A program made the position numbers and the translations under genes. From NCBI RefSeq assembly GCF_041381155.1, contig NC_091149.1, positions 10,184,609-10,248,608 on the forward strand: a stretch of 64,000 nt of DNA. The letters run 5' to 3'. Of the stretch, positions 49,856 through 61,274 are shown in pieces; positions within the stretch are counted from its first letter, which is position 1, and each line of letters opens with the position of its first letter. The stretch is from Argopecten irradians (taxonomy: Eukaryota > Mollusca > Bivalvia > Pectinida > Pectinidae). A model generated the notes under the pieces. That model searched no databases. It was given only the letters and a program-made list of their open reading frames with translations, and was not told the DNA's origin.

Positions 49856-50464
49856 ATGGATGTACTCGATATCGATGTGGAGTCTAGGGAGCTTCAAGCC
49901 CTTGATAGGGATTTAAGACCAACATGGCAAGATGTCGGGATGCCCTGCCCCGTCACCGCATGTGGTTCCAGAGTATACACCAGGTATAAGCATCTGGTGC
50001 AACACTGGGTTCAGATTCACCATGAATTTATCAAAAAGTTTACGTGTGTCCAGGGAACCTGTGTGAAGAAATTCATAAACAGGCAGCAATTAATGAGGCA
50101 CCTGACTCATTCGCACCATCTGCCAGTGGATGTGGCTAAGGCCAGGGTCGGAGTCACCAAGAGTTCCCTTGAGGAAAATAGTAAATACATCTCGCCAGGG
50201 GAAGCTCAACTTCCTGTGGCTGAGGTGTCGACTCGGGCCAACCGATTTAGGCAGGAAGCAGCTCGTAGGAGGCGTGCATCCATAGTTGTTCCGGATCCCC
50301 AACAGGAGCTCTTCTCAATTCATCAGTCACGGGACGAGGAGGTGTCCGTCATGTTCAGTGATAATGCCGTGCAGGTTACTACGTCAGTTATGGGAAGGGG
50401 GCAGGATCACACCCCTAGACCAGTTGTGGTGCCTGAGATTATGGGACAATTCTTTCTAGAATAG
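49856..50464 (+). CDS. C2H2 zinc-finger protein encoded downstream of pol in the Ty3/Gypsy element
   Basis: A single open frame of 202 codons on the same strand as pol, well inside the right LTR. It has two C2H2 fingers: C31-x4-C36-x13-H50-x4-H55 and C64-x4-C69-x12-H82-x4-H87. An arginine run (residues 136-139, in RFRQEAARRRRAS) could act as a nuclear signal. There is no signal peptide, membrane segment or furin-like site, so it is not an envelope protein. Two fingers plus basic residues suggest DNA or RNA binding, for example regulation or targeting of the element, but nothing here proves it. It could be a captured host domain or an old accessory gene of this lineage. I do not recognise a named family. 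Confidence 0.75.
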   Translation: MDVLDIDVESRELQALDRDLRPTWQDVGMPCPVTACGSRVYTRYKHLVQHWVQIHHEFIKKFTCVQGTCVKKFINRQQLMRHLTHSHHLPVDVAKARVGVTKSSLEENSKYISPGEAQLPVAEVSTRANRFRQEAARRRRASIVVPDPQQELFSIHQSRDEEVSVMFSDNAVQVTTSVMGRGQDHTPRPVVVPEIMGQFFLE

Positions 50465-51000
50465 GACGTTATAGGCGTTATGCGTTTTAGCTTAGAATAT
50501 AATTAGGGCGGACTTCATTTATTTCTCCTTTCCTTTCTGTGTTAAATTATATTCCTGTGGATACTGTGGTTTCTGTGATCTGTAATTATACATGTATGTG
50601 ACATTTGGAGCAGTAACGCGTCAAGTGCAGTACCAGTTGATGTTCGTGTATGAACTTTGTAAAGATAATTGATTGTTGTATGATACTATTGTTTTTCCTT
50701 GTGTTGAATAATTGTGTATACTCTTGACTTGTATAGATGAGGCTACATTGTATATTTCATATTATACGTATTGGTTATTATATACTTATAGTGGGGAGAT
50801 ATTATAACTGTTTATTTTTTTATCATCTACTGATACTTGTGCTATAGTCAAGTTGTTAGTCAGACTCCATGTGAGATAGACAACAACATGTTAATCAGTA
50901 GATAGTTGGTACTTATCATGTATTATATTTATATCTATAGTATTATAGGCAAATGTCTCACCTAGTATAATTGTAGGTTAATGACATTGGCCTAGTTTTC
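50465..51000 (+). other. non-coding 3' segment of the Ty3/Gypsy element
   Basis: No frame of note lies between the zinc-finger frame and the polypurine tract. The sequence is T-rich and belongs to the element because it lies between its coding part and its right LTR. Confidence 0.6.
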
Positions 51001-51013
51001 AAAGAGGGGGGAG
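51001..51013 (+). promoter_or_regulatory. polypurine tract
   Basis: AAAGAGGGGGGAG sits directly before the right LTR, the standard place for the plus-strand DNA primer of an LTR retrotransposon. Confidence 0.85.
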
Positions 51014-51626
51014 TGTAACGGGAATGGATAATTTATATATACTTAAATGTTTCACCTTGTGTTCGCAGTTAGCGTCGTTAGTAATATTCCGGAAGTCTAT
51101 CTACTTCCGCTCTTGAATCAATTCCGTAAGCATTATGTAACCTTATCGTTCATTGGTTGACACAGGGTATTGTTAACTATGGGTATAAATAGCGAGCGCA
51201 CGTGTAAATCGTTAGTCAGACGGATGCGTTGAGTCGCAGGTCAGCTCACCTTTCTAACTTTCTCTCCTTTTCTAATGTAGGATTTAGGTATATACGCACG
51301 TGTAGGGGTATTATTATAGGTTAAGTAAATTGTCCTGTGGAACCGGGTCGGGGGTGGCTTATTACACACGCACACTGTCCCCAGTATGTGAAGTTATATA
51401 GTAACTACTGTGAGGGCAGCTTGACATTTAGGTTATAGGGAATATTCTGTAGCCTTTCATATTGTATTTCCTTGTCTAATATCCACGGGGTATAATATAA
51501 ATATATGTTAGTTAATGTTTATTTGCCTTCTTGTTTTATGTCATAACTGGTACAGAACCCAGAGTACCTAAACCTGGGTAACTATATTTGTTCACATCTA
51601 GACAGGTGAAAACCTCGCCTGTTACA
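51014..51626 (+). repeat. right LTR of the Ty3/Gypsy element
   Basis: 613 bp, nearly identical to the left LTR with about ten differences, mostly near the right end around ATGTCATAACTGGTACAGAA and the TATAATATAAATAT variant. The same right-end variants occur in the solo LTR at 36280-36879. Confidence 0.9.
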
Positions 51627-51679
51627 TATACATAATATACGTTTATGCTACATGTAAAGATACATGTATATGAACCACA

Positions 51680-51794
51680 GGTGTTTGGCTCTATATACTT
51701 TTTTTCTCTCTCTATATATATATACATGTACAAATATATATGTAATACCGTGTCAATATATGAAGAGAGAAAAATGTCTATAGAGCCAAACACC
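51680..51794. repeat. foldback element (GGTGTTTGGCTCTATAGAC ends), copy 2
   Basis: Same inverted ends and TA-rich centre as the copy at 36934-37050. It lies 53 bp right of the LTR, against 54 bp in the other copy, so it was part of the spacer before duplication. Confidence 0.85.
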
Positions 51795-53869
51795 AGTGCA
51801 TGAACCACATATGTACGCCAATGTGATTCATTTTTATCTCAAAATTCATTGCATGCACGGGACAGGAAAAGGAATGCATGTACAAATTAAGTACTAATTA
51901 AGAAATGGAGTATAAAAACAGTCCGTTAATGATTTATATACAGTTCATCAAGCGAAGAAGATCTGGTGGAAAAGTACCAAAAAAGCTAAAGAAAACCTGG
52001 ATCAGTCCTTCATTAAAAGAAGAGAAAATGGGAAAAATATCCGTTTTAGTAAGACTGGTAACCACTACTGTATGATGTTCTCATTAATTAACCATGAATT
52101 ACCTCTTACACACTCGTGAAATTAGAGAAATTTCAGTTTCAATTCCCTTTTTCTTTTTACTACGTACATGTAAGAATTACGTACCGACGGCAAATGATAT
52201 CCACCCAGGTAGAATCAAGGGTCAAAATAATATATGTTGTGTCCTTTTAATGATGAAACTCCAATAGTCTGACAATATTTATATCCCCTTAGTTCACTCT
52301 AATACTAACGTTTGTACTAATATAGATGCGAGTCTTTGATTAGTTTAATTCGCTCCGTTGTACATAAAATTGTAGGACTATATTCAAAAATGCCCATTAT
52401 GATAATTAAGACTCATGCACCTGGTAATCACTAGTTGATGTATATACACGCATACTCTGATGAAATGTATATAATGATCCTTTTCTAAATGCACGAAACG
52501 TAATCAAGAAACATTTAATCAGTTAATTATACAGAAATGAAATCTCGACGGAATCGGTATATAGCCCACCCCCCCCACACCATCCCCCACCCGGTTGGAT
52601 TATATATACCAAAAAAGTTTACATGTATTTATTGATAACAAAAATAAAGGAGGTAATAGCAACGGTATATATAAATGTCAATTCAAAGACTTGATTCTTA
52701 CATATCTGATGGGTACATGAATACTGAGAATATATATATATATATACGTATATATAGATGTAATATACGATATTGTATACATATATTTACAAATAACGTT
52801 ATACATATAGTATAACCGTGTTGATCATAAGCAAAGTAATATAATCGCAGACATGTTCAACATACAGATTGATGTATCTCGACTAGCGTCGATTCCAGTG
52901 ATATTTCATTCTATATGTACATGTATGTACTATCAGATATTTCATAAACGAATATCGTTATAAAATATCCAAAGAATAAATAGAAAGCAGTTTTTATAAT
53001 ACATGTATATAGTAAGCTATTAGTTCACCTCTTTACGTAAGTTCTGGAGTATTTAGATATACTGTGCTCTCCTTACTCTCAAATTTGAATAGATTAGTAG
53101 TATCATTATATTTATTTATCTATATATAGTTTTGGATTAATACTGTATTTATCTCAAATTATTACACAGAGTAAGGAAAGAAAATCAACCGATCATCACC
53201 AAAATTGACACGGCCACGTGTTTATATTTATACGATAAAATACCCCATATGGTGCCCCCCCATGTATGCATTTCACGATTTACATCCACTATTTTTTCGA
53301 TTAATACGTATTTTGTATTAAGCTTTATATAAACTATATGTAACCTTTGACAGGACACATTTATAATCTGTGAAATCTAATATGTATCATATACTTAAAC
53401 AATTATAGAGCATGGTATTGCTCACCGTTTCCTCAAAACTGCCCTCTGTCTCGGCCATGCTTGTTTTGTTTATTTATATTCCGGGTATCAAAAATATACG
53501 TATAACACAAGGTATTTTTAAACTATGCAAATCAAACCCATTCTATTTTAAGAATTCTTTACTAATTGATTATTGCCGTAATTATCTTCATTGGAAAGAA
53601 ACCCAAATGAAGAACCTTCCATAAGGGATGTAAATGTATATTTAGCAAAGTTTAGTGAAAGCATAATGGGACTTTAAACAGAATCTAAAGTGTAAGCGTT
53701 CTCGGCACATCATTTTAGCACATTACTTTGACACTTTGGTCAAATCCGAAATACTACATTAGGGATTGACAAATGATAATATAAACTCTACATATAAGCT
53801 TAGTAACAACTCACAATATTATCATGACTAAACACTAATTAACAATTTCTATAAAGACTTACCATATGG
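51795..53869. repeat. spacer block right of the LTR, copy 2
   Basis: Matches 37051-39120. Small indels are frequent from about 52400 on. It has a C-rich tract at 52567-52595 and (TA)n near 52728-52755. The stretch at about 52780-53020 is locally diverged. It carries AACAGAATCTAAAGTGTAAG near 53677, which is missing from copy 1 but present in the D-E spacer. No gene was recognised. Confidence 0.7.
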
Positions 53870-54020
53870 GTACAGTTTCAGGAACATTTCTTAAATTTAA
53901 GGAATTCCTTAACTTAAAATTCTCCATAGGAATGCATTACAAATTTTTAAGTTAGGCCTTAACTTTGTAATGCTTTTCTATGGGGAAATTTAAGTTAAGG
54001 AATGTTCATGAAACTAGGGC
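53870..54020. repeat. foldback MITE (CAGTTTCATGAACATTCC ends), copy 2
   Basis: Has the same palindromic layout as the copy at 39121-39272, from ACAGTTTCAGGAACATTTCT to GGAATGTTCATGAAACTAGG, at the equivalent place beyond unit C. Confidence 0.85.
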
Positions 54021-54708
54021 TCTTAGAGAATGAAACAATCGCATTTTTTGGAATGATGTATATGCTTTTATAAATACATGTATGAATAAGATTTCACAAT
54101 ATTTGGTCATAAATATAATCCGTGATTTCCGGGTTGCATTACCCATGAAACGATGATTTGGATAATTTGTCGAATATAATTCTAATTTAGGTTGGGCGTT
54201 TAAGCTTTTTAAAAATAATTAACTTATGTATGTTTGGTTTGAAATTACAAGAAGTAATAAACCAGATGATAAAACACGTGTAATAAAAAATATGATATAG
54301 TTTTTTGTTGATGAAATATCTAGCATTTCCATCCGACACAGTAATATTGACATGACCTTATAATCGCTTCATAAAAAGCCCAACACGGTGCAACTTTTTT
54401 CATTTGTTTTAAAAGCATTCTTCATTTGGTTTCTGCTCCTAAGTTACAATCATTACAAAGCACCAATTTTGGCTTACTATTAGGTTTTAACTGCACACAA
54501 AAAGATCCTGGCTGATAATAGGACGTAAATACAATTTAAACCAAATTAAATAGGTTGTTTGGTACTACATAAAGACATACCACAAACTCTGAACAATAAA
54601 CTTTGCTATTTATTGATACCATTTTTTGTTTACCTCAAAGACATACAATTGATGTTACATCGTACATGGAATATAAAAATTGCACTGGGAGGTGTTGTTA
54701 TCAATATC
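54021..54708. other. 3' flank of C1q unit C
   Basis: Non-coding and homologous to 39273-40008, with many small indels and a more diverged segment at 54020-54220. Confidence 0.55.
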
Positions 54709-55717
54709 TTATTGCAGACGAAATCCGTTAAACATCGTAAGAGTCTTTTGGATATCGGCTCCGCCTTTGTGTGCCGATATACTCGTACCCACAAAACTGA
54801 GTCACCAGGAACCAAAGCATTGTTATCGCGAGGCTGAGCTTGTGAAGCATAGTCCAGCGTCTGCACTCGGTACTGTTGTTCTATGACCCTCGCCCCAATT
54901 ACGTAAACCTATTTCTGTAGCGGATGTAATGATTTTACTATTTCGTGGAGATCGTACCATGCAAAACTTGTAAACGCCAATTCAGGACAGGAAAACACGC
55001 TCCGTCTGAGAATTGAAGTGAGAAACCGAGGTTTGCAACAGTTTTATTAAAAATCCACGACGTGGTGGTTTACCTGGATCTGCTTACGGTGAAAGTGTGA
55101 GAATGGCGTGGAAAGCTATTACACTGTCAGTGTGGTGTCCTACAAAATAAATTGAAGTTAGGTGATATGAATTTACATTGAATTTTTGGATTTTGCATTT
55201 GACGTGAAGAGACTTAGAAAGGATCATCTTGAAGTTATAAGTGTATTAGGAAGGCAAATTAACCAACAGGTATCTATATATCATTATGTGAACTTTAACA
55301 ATAATAAAGAAAAATACCTTTTATCAGAACCGATGGTGGGAAAATTAACCAAATCTCAATCATGAGAAAACAGGAAACCATTCATCGAGGACATATAACA
55401 AAAATCAAATACAGTGTTGGAACTAATATTTACCATTGACTTACCGACAACGTTTACTTATTTTTTGGACACCCATCTGTTAATCGGGATTCGCCAATCC
55501 CTCCTGATTCTTCTCGACACGGTATAGTGATTTCTTCCTTGTCAGCAGTAGGCTTTTCCATGTTTAGGCTTTTCTGTTCTTAAGAAGTGATTTTGTCTTC
55601 GAGAGTACATGATTTTCTCTTCAAGTGAAACAGTTTTCTCTTGAAGAAATTTATTTCTTCTCCTTCCAGAGTAGAATATTTCTCTGCAAAGTCGGATGTT
55701 TTCCTTTTGGAGGGCCT
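54709..55717 (-). pseudogene. C1q-domain gene copy C, disrupted, signal-peptide exon missing
   Basis: Two exon equivalents remain: the C1q exon at 54709 to about 55139 (stop codon context CTGCAATAA kept) and a fused coiled-coil plus KKISKR exon at 55445-55717. Both carry many one- to three-base insertions and deletions against gene E, so no frame is kept. The intron to the right (55718 to about 56395) resembles the long intron 1 of gene A, including AGTCTTTGGGAACGATA and TCCCTCCAAAGAGGGCCA, but the sequence diverges where exon 1 should begin. Without a signal peptide it would not be secreted. Indels outnumber substitutions, which also fits poor sequence quality; the missing exon is not explained that way. 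Confidence 0.78.
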
Positions 55718-58057
55718 CTGTATATTAAAAAACCCGTAAAAAATTCAGAGATTATGTTATTTTCATATCAGTCTTTGGGAACGATACGCATTCAGCAAAT
55801 TTTTCATAAGAAATGTGTGTTCATCAGAATAAAGGTTACTTATAGTCTATAACTCAAACCTTCATTTAGATGTTCATCTATTGGATAACACTTTAGATGA
55901 TCTCCAAGCTTAATGTTTCATATGAATTTTTTCAGGGGAGATTGTTCCAAAGCTTCAAACTGTGGATCTATGTGTGCCAACCTATTAGGGAAATCCAACC
56001 AAAGCATCAGGGACTGTGTCATCTAGGAAATAACTTGAAAGCTCCTATGACAGGAACATGACGTATCTTACAACGTCACAACATGTCTCAAAAGGAAGTT
56101 TTTTTGAATGAGTCCAAATAATCACATCAACGTGCATGTTGGATAATATATTTATGGGTTTTTTTTACCAGAAACTTGATAAACTTGGTTAATGTAACAA
56201 ACTGTTGTATGTCAAAGTCCAAAAATAATTTTGCCCTCGAGAAGAATGCCTTTTTTACAGAGGTAGCCAACTTTCAAAGTAATCCCTCCAAAGAGGGCCA
56301 GTTTATTGTAAATGTTCACCAGCATTTTTCACGAAAAGCATGACTGACTAAGATTTAAGTAAATGTTGAAACTACTCAAAACACGACAAAATATGAAATG
56401 TCCATGACTGTTTAAATTTTGTCAAGGAGTAACGAGCATGAACACTGATCTAAAAATTTTGATAAGGCAAATTGACCTTAATTTTATGCTTTGAAGTCTA
56501 AGATTCTGGCTTATAGAATAATATACGACGAATTTACCAATGTCTCTGAATACATTTTGGTAGTTCCTAATTTTTTATCTGTGCATACAAAGATACAAAC
56601 GAGTTTACTTTGGCCTCGCATACTATAAAAAATGGTTTTAAATTTTTACTGCTTGGCGTCTTTGGCAGCATATTTCAATGAATACAGCACTATAAAATGC
56701 ATGAGTTTTAAGTCGAATAACCCACTTCATCCGAATAACATGACACATACATACACATACATGGGATCATTGAATTTCTAACAATTCAATCAATGTATGG
56801 TGTTAATGTAACGTCATTAATCAAACAATAATGTTTAATTGTAGTTATATCTCGTGAATATATATATATGTTGTCCTTCAATGGTGAGAGTTCTAAGATA
56901 TGCAGCATATTCAAAATATCATATGTATCTGTTAAGACCTAAGTAAAAATCCAATAAGTCATACTCAGGATTTTTAGTACAAATATTAATGATACCAAAG
57001 TTTTCCGGTAACAGACATCCTCATGAAAAACGTATAACGACAATTGGTTGATATTTGCGTTCTGTATAAAGAACATATCTGACAAGGCACTTAAGGAATT
57101 TTCAAACTACCTAAATTTCATTATTTGTATCTGCTCCTAAGTAATATACAAAGCATAAAACATAGCAAAGATCATGAACCAGGATAAAATAAATGCTATT
57201 AAAATTGAAAACAATTTTTTTCCGGATGCCATTGCGCATAATCATACAATACATAGTACAGTAGCCTCATCAAAGCCATTAATTTTTGTTGGTATTTATA
57301 AAAGGTTTGTTAAAAAGATTCCATTCTCTCTGATAATAATGAATGAAGATTTAAGATGCTCCATCGTCGATAGAACATAAACGATGCTTATCATTTGAGC
57401 AATAATCGGGGTCTAGTCATGTAAACATATTGTCTAATTGACAAAAAAAATGATATAACAGAAATATATCTGAATTGCGTTTTTGGTGTGCATGCGCAAT
57501 TAGTACTTCATTCCATATAATGGCATAAGGCCGTGGATTTTTTTTCCGAGATGCAATTCATTATTTTCAATATAATTTTAACTATAATAGCATTTTAAAT
57601 TAAAAATTTTTCAATTGTTTTCAATTGTAGTGAAGGAATGGTATGAAGATAAGTAACATTTGTAGCTGAAGAAAAATACTAACTTCTTTAAGGTATTTTA
57701 TAAATGGACAAACCTTTGTTAAGGGCCATTATCTGCAAGGATGCAAAATACTTGATTTCAGTGTTATATGAGAATGCCCATATGTACACTGAACACAACC
57801 AAAATATATTTTTAGTTGACCAGTTTAACGATACTGATAAAATTGTAATTTGGTTTAAATTTGGTAATTAAACTTTTATAAGAAAAAATAAAACACGGTT
57901 GGAACTATTGAAATGTCATACAACAAACACCCCACAACGCACTTTGAGCTAGAATATTTATGGTAACATTACCTTTTGCTATCTGATCAAAGACATACAA
58001 TGATGTTAATCGTACAAGGAATATAAAAAATGCACTGAGAGGTGTTGTTAATATCTC
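55718..58057. other. remnant of intron 1 and C-D spacer
   Basis: 55718-56395 is homologous to intron 1 of gene A (33594-34226). 56640-56770 is a fragment of the dispersed SINE-like repeat (TGGCGTCTTTGGCAGCATAT and AGCACTATAAAA). About 56870-56910 again resembles the gene 5' flank (TTCAATGGTGAGAGTTCTA). 57000-57900 has no recognised content; the frame at 57174-57380 is not supported. From about 57960 the 3' flank of unit D begins. Confidence 0.5.
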
Positions 58058-59327
58058 TTATTGCAGACGAAATCCGTTAAAATATACGTACGGTAGATAG
58101 ATATCGGCTCCACAATGTGTATGCTACTCGTACCCAAACCGATCACCAGGTATACATATTGTTATTACCGAGGCTGATCTTGCAAAGTACCCATAATACT
58201 GACATGTCTCCACTGACGCTCGACCCATTATGTAATACACTAGCTATTACGAACTGATAATTCTGTAGCGATGTAGCTGATTCACCAGCCGTGTAGATCG
58301 TCCATGAAAACTTGTAAACGCCAACTTCTGGACAGATAAACACGCTGCGTCTGAGAATTGAAGTGAGGAAAAACCGATGTTTGTAGCAGTTTTATCAAAC
58401 TCCACGATTGTTGTGGCTACGCTGGATCTGTTATGGTGTGTGAGAGAATGGCGTGGAAAGCTATTACACTGTCAGTGCTGGTGTCTACAAAATATACATG
58501 AATTTTTGGAATTTGCATTTGAGTCTGTGCAGAGACTTAGAAAGGATCATCTTGATGTATAAGTGTATTAGGAAGGACAACTTTAAAACAGGTATCTATA
58601 TTATCATTTATATGAAACTTAAAATAAAGATAAAATACCTTTTATCAGAAATGGCTGGGACATATTACCCAAATCTAGTAGAAAAACAGGAAACATTCAT
58701 CGAGGACATATCAAAAATCAAATACAGTGTTGGAACTTAAATATACCATTGACCTTACCGACCACGTTTACTTATTTTCTTGACACCATTTGTTAATCGG
58801 GATTCGCCAATTCCTCTCGACACTTCTTTGATTCTTCTCGACACGGTCTAGTGATTTCTTCCTTGCAGTAGGCTTTTCATGTTTAGGCTTGATTCTTGTT
58901 CAATGAAGTGATTTTGTCTTCGAGAGTTACGATTTTTTTCTTCAAGTGAAAAGTTTTCTCTTGAAGAAATTTAACTTCTCCTTCCAGAGTAGAAGATTTC
59001 TCTGCAAGTCGGATGTTTTCCTTTTGGAGGGCCTCTGTATATGGCAAAAACGTAAAAATTTACAGATTATGTTATTTACATATACGGCAGTGACGAGACC
59101 TTTAGTATTAAACCGACTGGTATCAAAACGAAAATAAATATGAAATAATTCCAGTAAACATGGTGTTTTTTATGTTACCTATTTGAGCCTCGTGTTTTAG
59201 CAGGAGAACGTTGGACCTGAAGCAACACTGGATCAGTAGACCCATCTCCAACCATAGAAGGACTGGCTAGACCAAACGACACATCCAGTATTAGGACGCA
59301 CGCCGTAAACACAAACCACTGTGCCAT
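58058..59327 (-). pseudogene. C1q-domain gene copy D, disrupted
   Basis: Three exon equivalents with recognisable borders: 59179-59327 (signal peptide, MAQWFVFTACVLILDVSFGL), 58759-59034 (coiled coil fused to the KKISKR-type segment) and 58058-58484 (C1q, with CPEVGVYKFSWTIYT legible). Exon 1 is 149 rather than 148 bp because of an extra base just after LLQVQR, which shifts the frame. The C1q exon is 23 bp longer than in E and has many scattered indels. The promoter-side GATAAGG motif is kept near 59388. It is either a decayed copy or a poorly polished one; the upstream exon is much cleaner than the C1q exon. Confidence 0.8.
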
Positions 59328-60405
59328 GTTCACAAATATCGTCTGAGAATGATTCCGATTAAACAGCAACACGTATATAAAGTATCAGATAAGGCCCTGA
59401 TCTAAGTTTTATGTAGACAAACTCTTTGACTTATAGATAAGGGGACACAGTTTACAGTCTTTATTCTAAATTAATTGTTAGTGTGTTTTAAGACATATCT
59501 ATCTAATATTTTGGTAACGAAACCAAACAAAAATATTAACCAACGAATTTGAGTTTGTAGTCTGAGGTATCTTCCTTACATTAAACTCCATCTCCTAAAT
59601 GTTAGATAAGACAAGCATACTACTCACTGATCACGACAAAAATGTTTGCTGTTAAGTTTGCAAGGATGCACGAGCACTAAAACAACTCCATATTTCCATT
59701 TCCTCATTTGAGAAGATTCTGGTTATTAGGTACTGAACACAAACGTACAATTTGGTTTGCTTTATTATGTCTAAAGAGTACACAAACAATACTCTGGCCG
59801 ATAATAGAACGTAAAAATATTTTTATAGCGCTACAGATATATGTAAATATTCATACACACGGAAAAAATAATACACGTCATTTAACTAGAAGTATAAACC
59901 AATGGTTAGTTATACTAATATCCTTAGCTAGTTACCCCTTATTAAAGACAATGTCAATCAAATGCTTCTATTATGTAACGGTCTTCGATGACACCATACG
60001 ATGGATTATAGTTGCATCTCGTAAATGTGTCTATATATGGTTTCAATGGTGAGAGTTCTAGGATAGATGCCAGTTTATGTATCTATATGTACGTGATAAT
60101 AAAACCTCATTTCATACTTGTTTGGTTTGGTTCATACTGAAATCTGCTAGCAATGGTAAATACACAAATATAACGTAGACATACATGTATATTTGAAGTA
60201 ATTAAACAGAACCTAAAGTGTAGGCGTTCTTGGCTCATCATTTAGCACATTACTTTGACACTTTGGTCAAATCCGAAATATCTACATAGGGATTAACAGA
60301 TGATAATTTAAACTCTACATACAAGCTTAGTACAACCTCACAATATTATCATATCTAAACACTTCTTAACCCTTATATAAAGAGTTACCATATGGGTCCA
60401 GTTTC
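59328..60405. repeat. 5' flank of unit D and D-E spacer
   Basis: 59328 to about 60205 matches the 5' flank of gene A. At about 60205 it jumps to sequence equivalent to 53674 onward, so the region that holds the LTR in the A-B and B-C spacers is absent here. The frame at 59708-60052 is an accidental one in duplicated non-coding DNA. Confidence 0.7.
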
Positions 60406-60545
60406 ATGAACATTTTTTTAAATTTAAGGAATTCCTTAACTTAAAATTTTCCATAGGAATGCATTACGAATGATTTTTTCCTTAACTTTGTAATGCTTTT
60501 CTATGGGGAAATTTAAGTTAAGGAATGTTCATGAAACTGGGATCA
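60406..60545. repeat. foldback MITE (CAGTTTCATGAACATTCC ends), copy 3
   Basis: From CCAGTTTCATGAACATTTT to GGAATGTTCATGAAACTGGG. This is the shortest copy, with a few bases lost near its centre, and it has the same relative position as the other two. Confidence 0.85.
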
Positions 60546-61274
60546 GATCCATGAACCTCATACCAATTTTTAATGATGTTGGTGCTCTTTTATAAATACA
60601 TGTATGTATGATATTTCAATACAGTCAAAATATGCTGTTAATTTTAATTTTTCTATGAATAATGAACATTCTAATATAATTCCAGAGAAAGAAAACATCT
60701 TTAGTTGTAGTTTTGGTAAGCAACAATAAATGTATGAACAAAATAATGATAAACAAATCCTAACTTAAAACAATCGCGTTTAAGCTTTTTGAAATAATGA
60801 CTTATGTATGAGGTTTGAGTATACTTACAAGAAGTAATGAAAATGATAAAACACTGTAATATGCCAAATATTATATTAGTGTTTTGTTGATGAAATATCT
60901 AGCATTTTCATCCGACACAGAGTAATATTAAATGTTATAATGCTCATTCATTTTCAACAGCATACACGGTAGCAATTTCTTCAGTTTGCTTTAAGGAGCA
61001 TGTGATTTGGTTCGGCTTATTACATTTAATAAGCATACAATTTGGTATTATTAGGTTTGACGAACACACAAAAAGATCCTGGCTGATAATAGGACGTAAA
61101 TACAATAAACCAAATTAAATAGGTTGTTTGGTACTACATAAAGACATACCACAAACTCTGAACAATAACTTTGCTATTTATTGATACATTTTTTGTTTAC
61201 CTCCAAAGACATACAATTGATGTTACATCGTACATGGAATATAAAAAATGCACTGGGAGGTGTTGTTATATATC
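60546..61274. other. 3' flank of gene E
   Basis: Non-coding. It is nearly identical to 62668-63273 except for a segment of about 100 bp (roughly 60660-60765) missing from the later copy. TTTATT at 61177-61182 is AATAAA on the gene strand, about 95 bases past the stop of gene E. Confidence 0.7.

Larger units (their letters stand above)
43508..51626 (+). mobile_element. Ty3/Gypsy LTR retrotransposon, near full length
   Basis: The element is 8.1 kb with two LTRs of about 610 bp, a primer-binding-site-like sequence just inside the left LTR, a polypurine tract just before the right LTR, a gag region, a pol region in the order protease, RT, RNase H, integrase (the Ty3/Gypsy order) and an extra zinc-finger frame before the right LTR. 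No envelope-like frame was recognised. The LTRs differ at roughly ten places, a divergence of about 1-2 percent, so the insertion is young. The coding part is largely open but interrupted at a few points, so I treat it as a recently inactivated or nearly whole fossil. It lies in the spacer between C1q units B and C. No clean target-site duplication is visible; a deletion at the left flank may explain that. Confidence 0.93.

Noticed and set aside
50090-50302. 70-codon minus-strand frame
   Set aside because: Antisense shadow of the zinc-finger frame.
49856-50464. Envelope gene of an endogenous retrovirus
   Set aside because: No signal peptide, transmembrane segment, cleavage site or cysteine pattern of an envelope; two C2H2 fingers instead.
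43503-51631. Target-site duplication of the retrotransposon
   Set aside because: ATACA on the left and TATAC on the right do not match in register, and the left flank appears to have suffered a deletion, so none is claimed.
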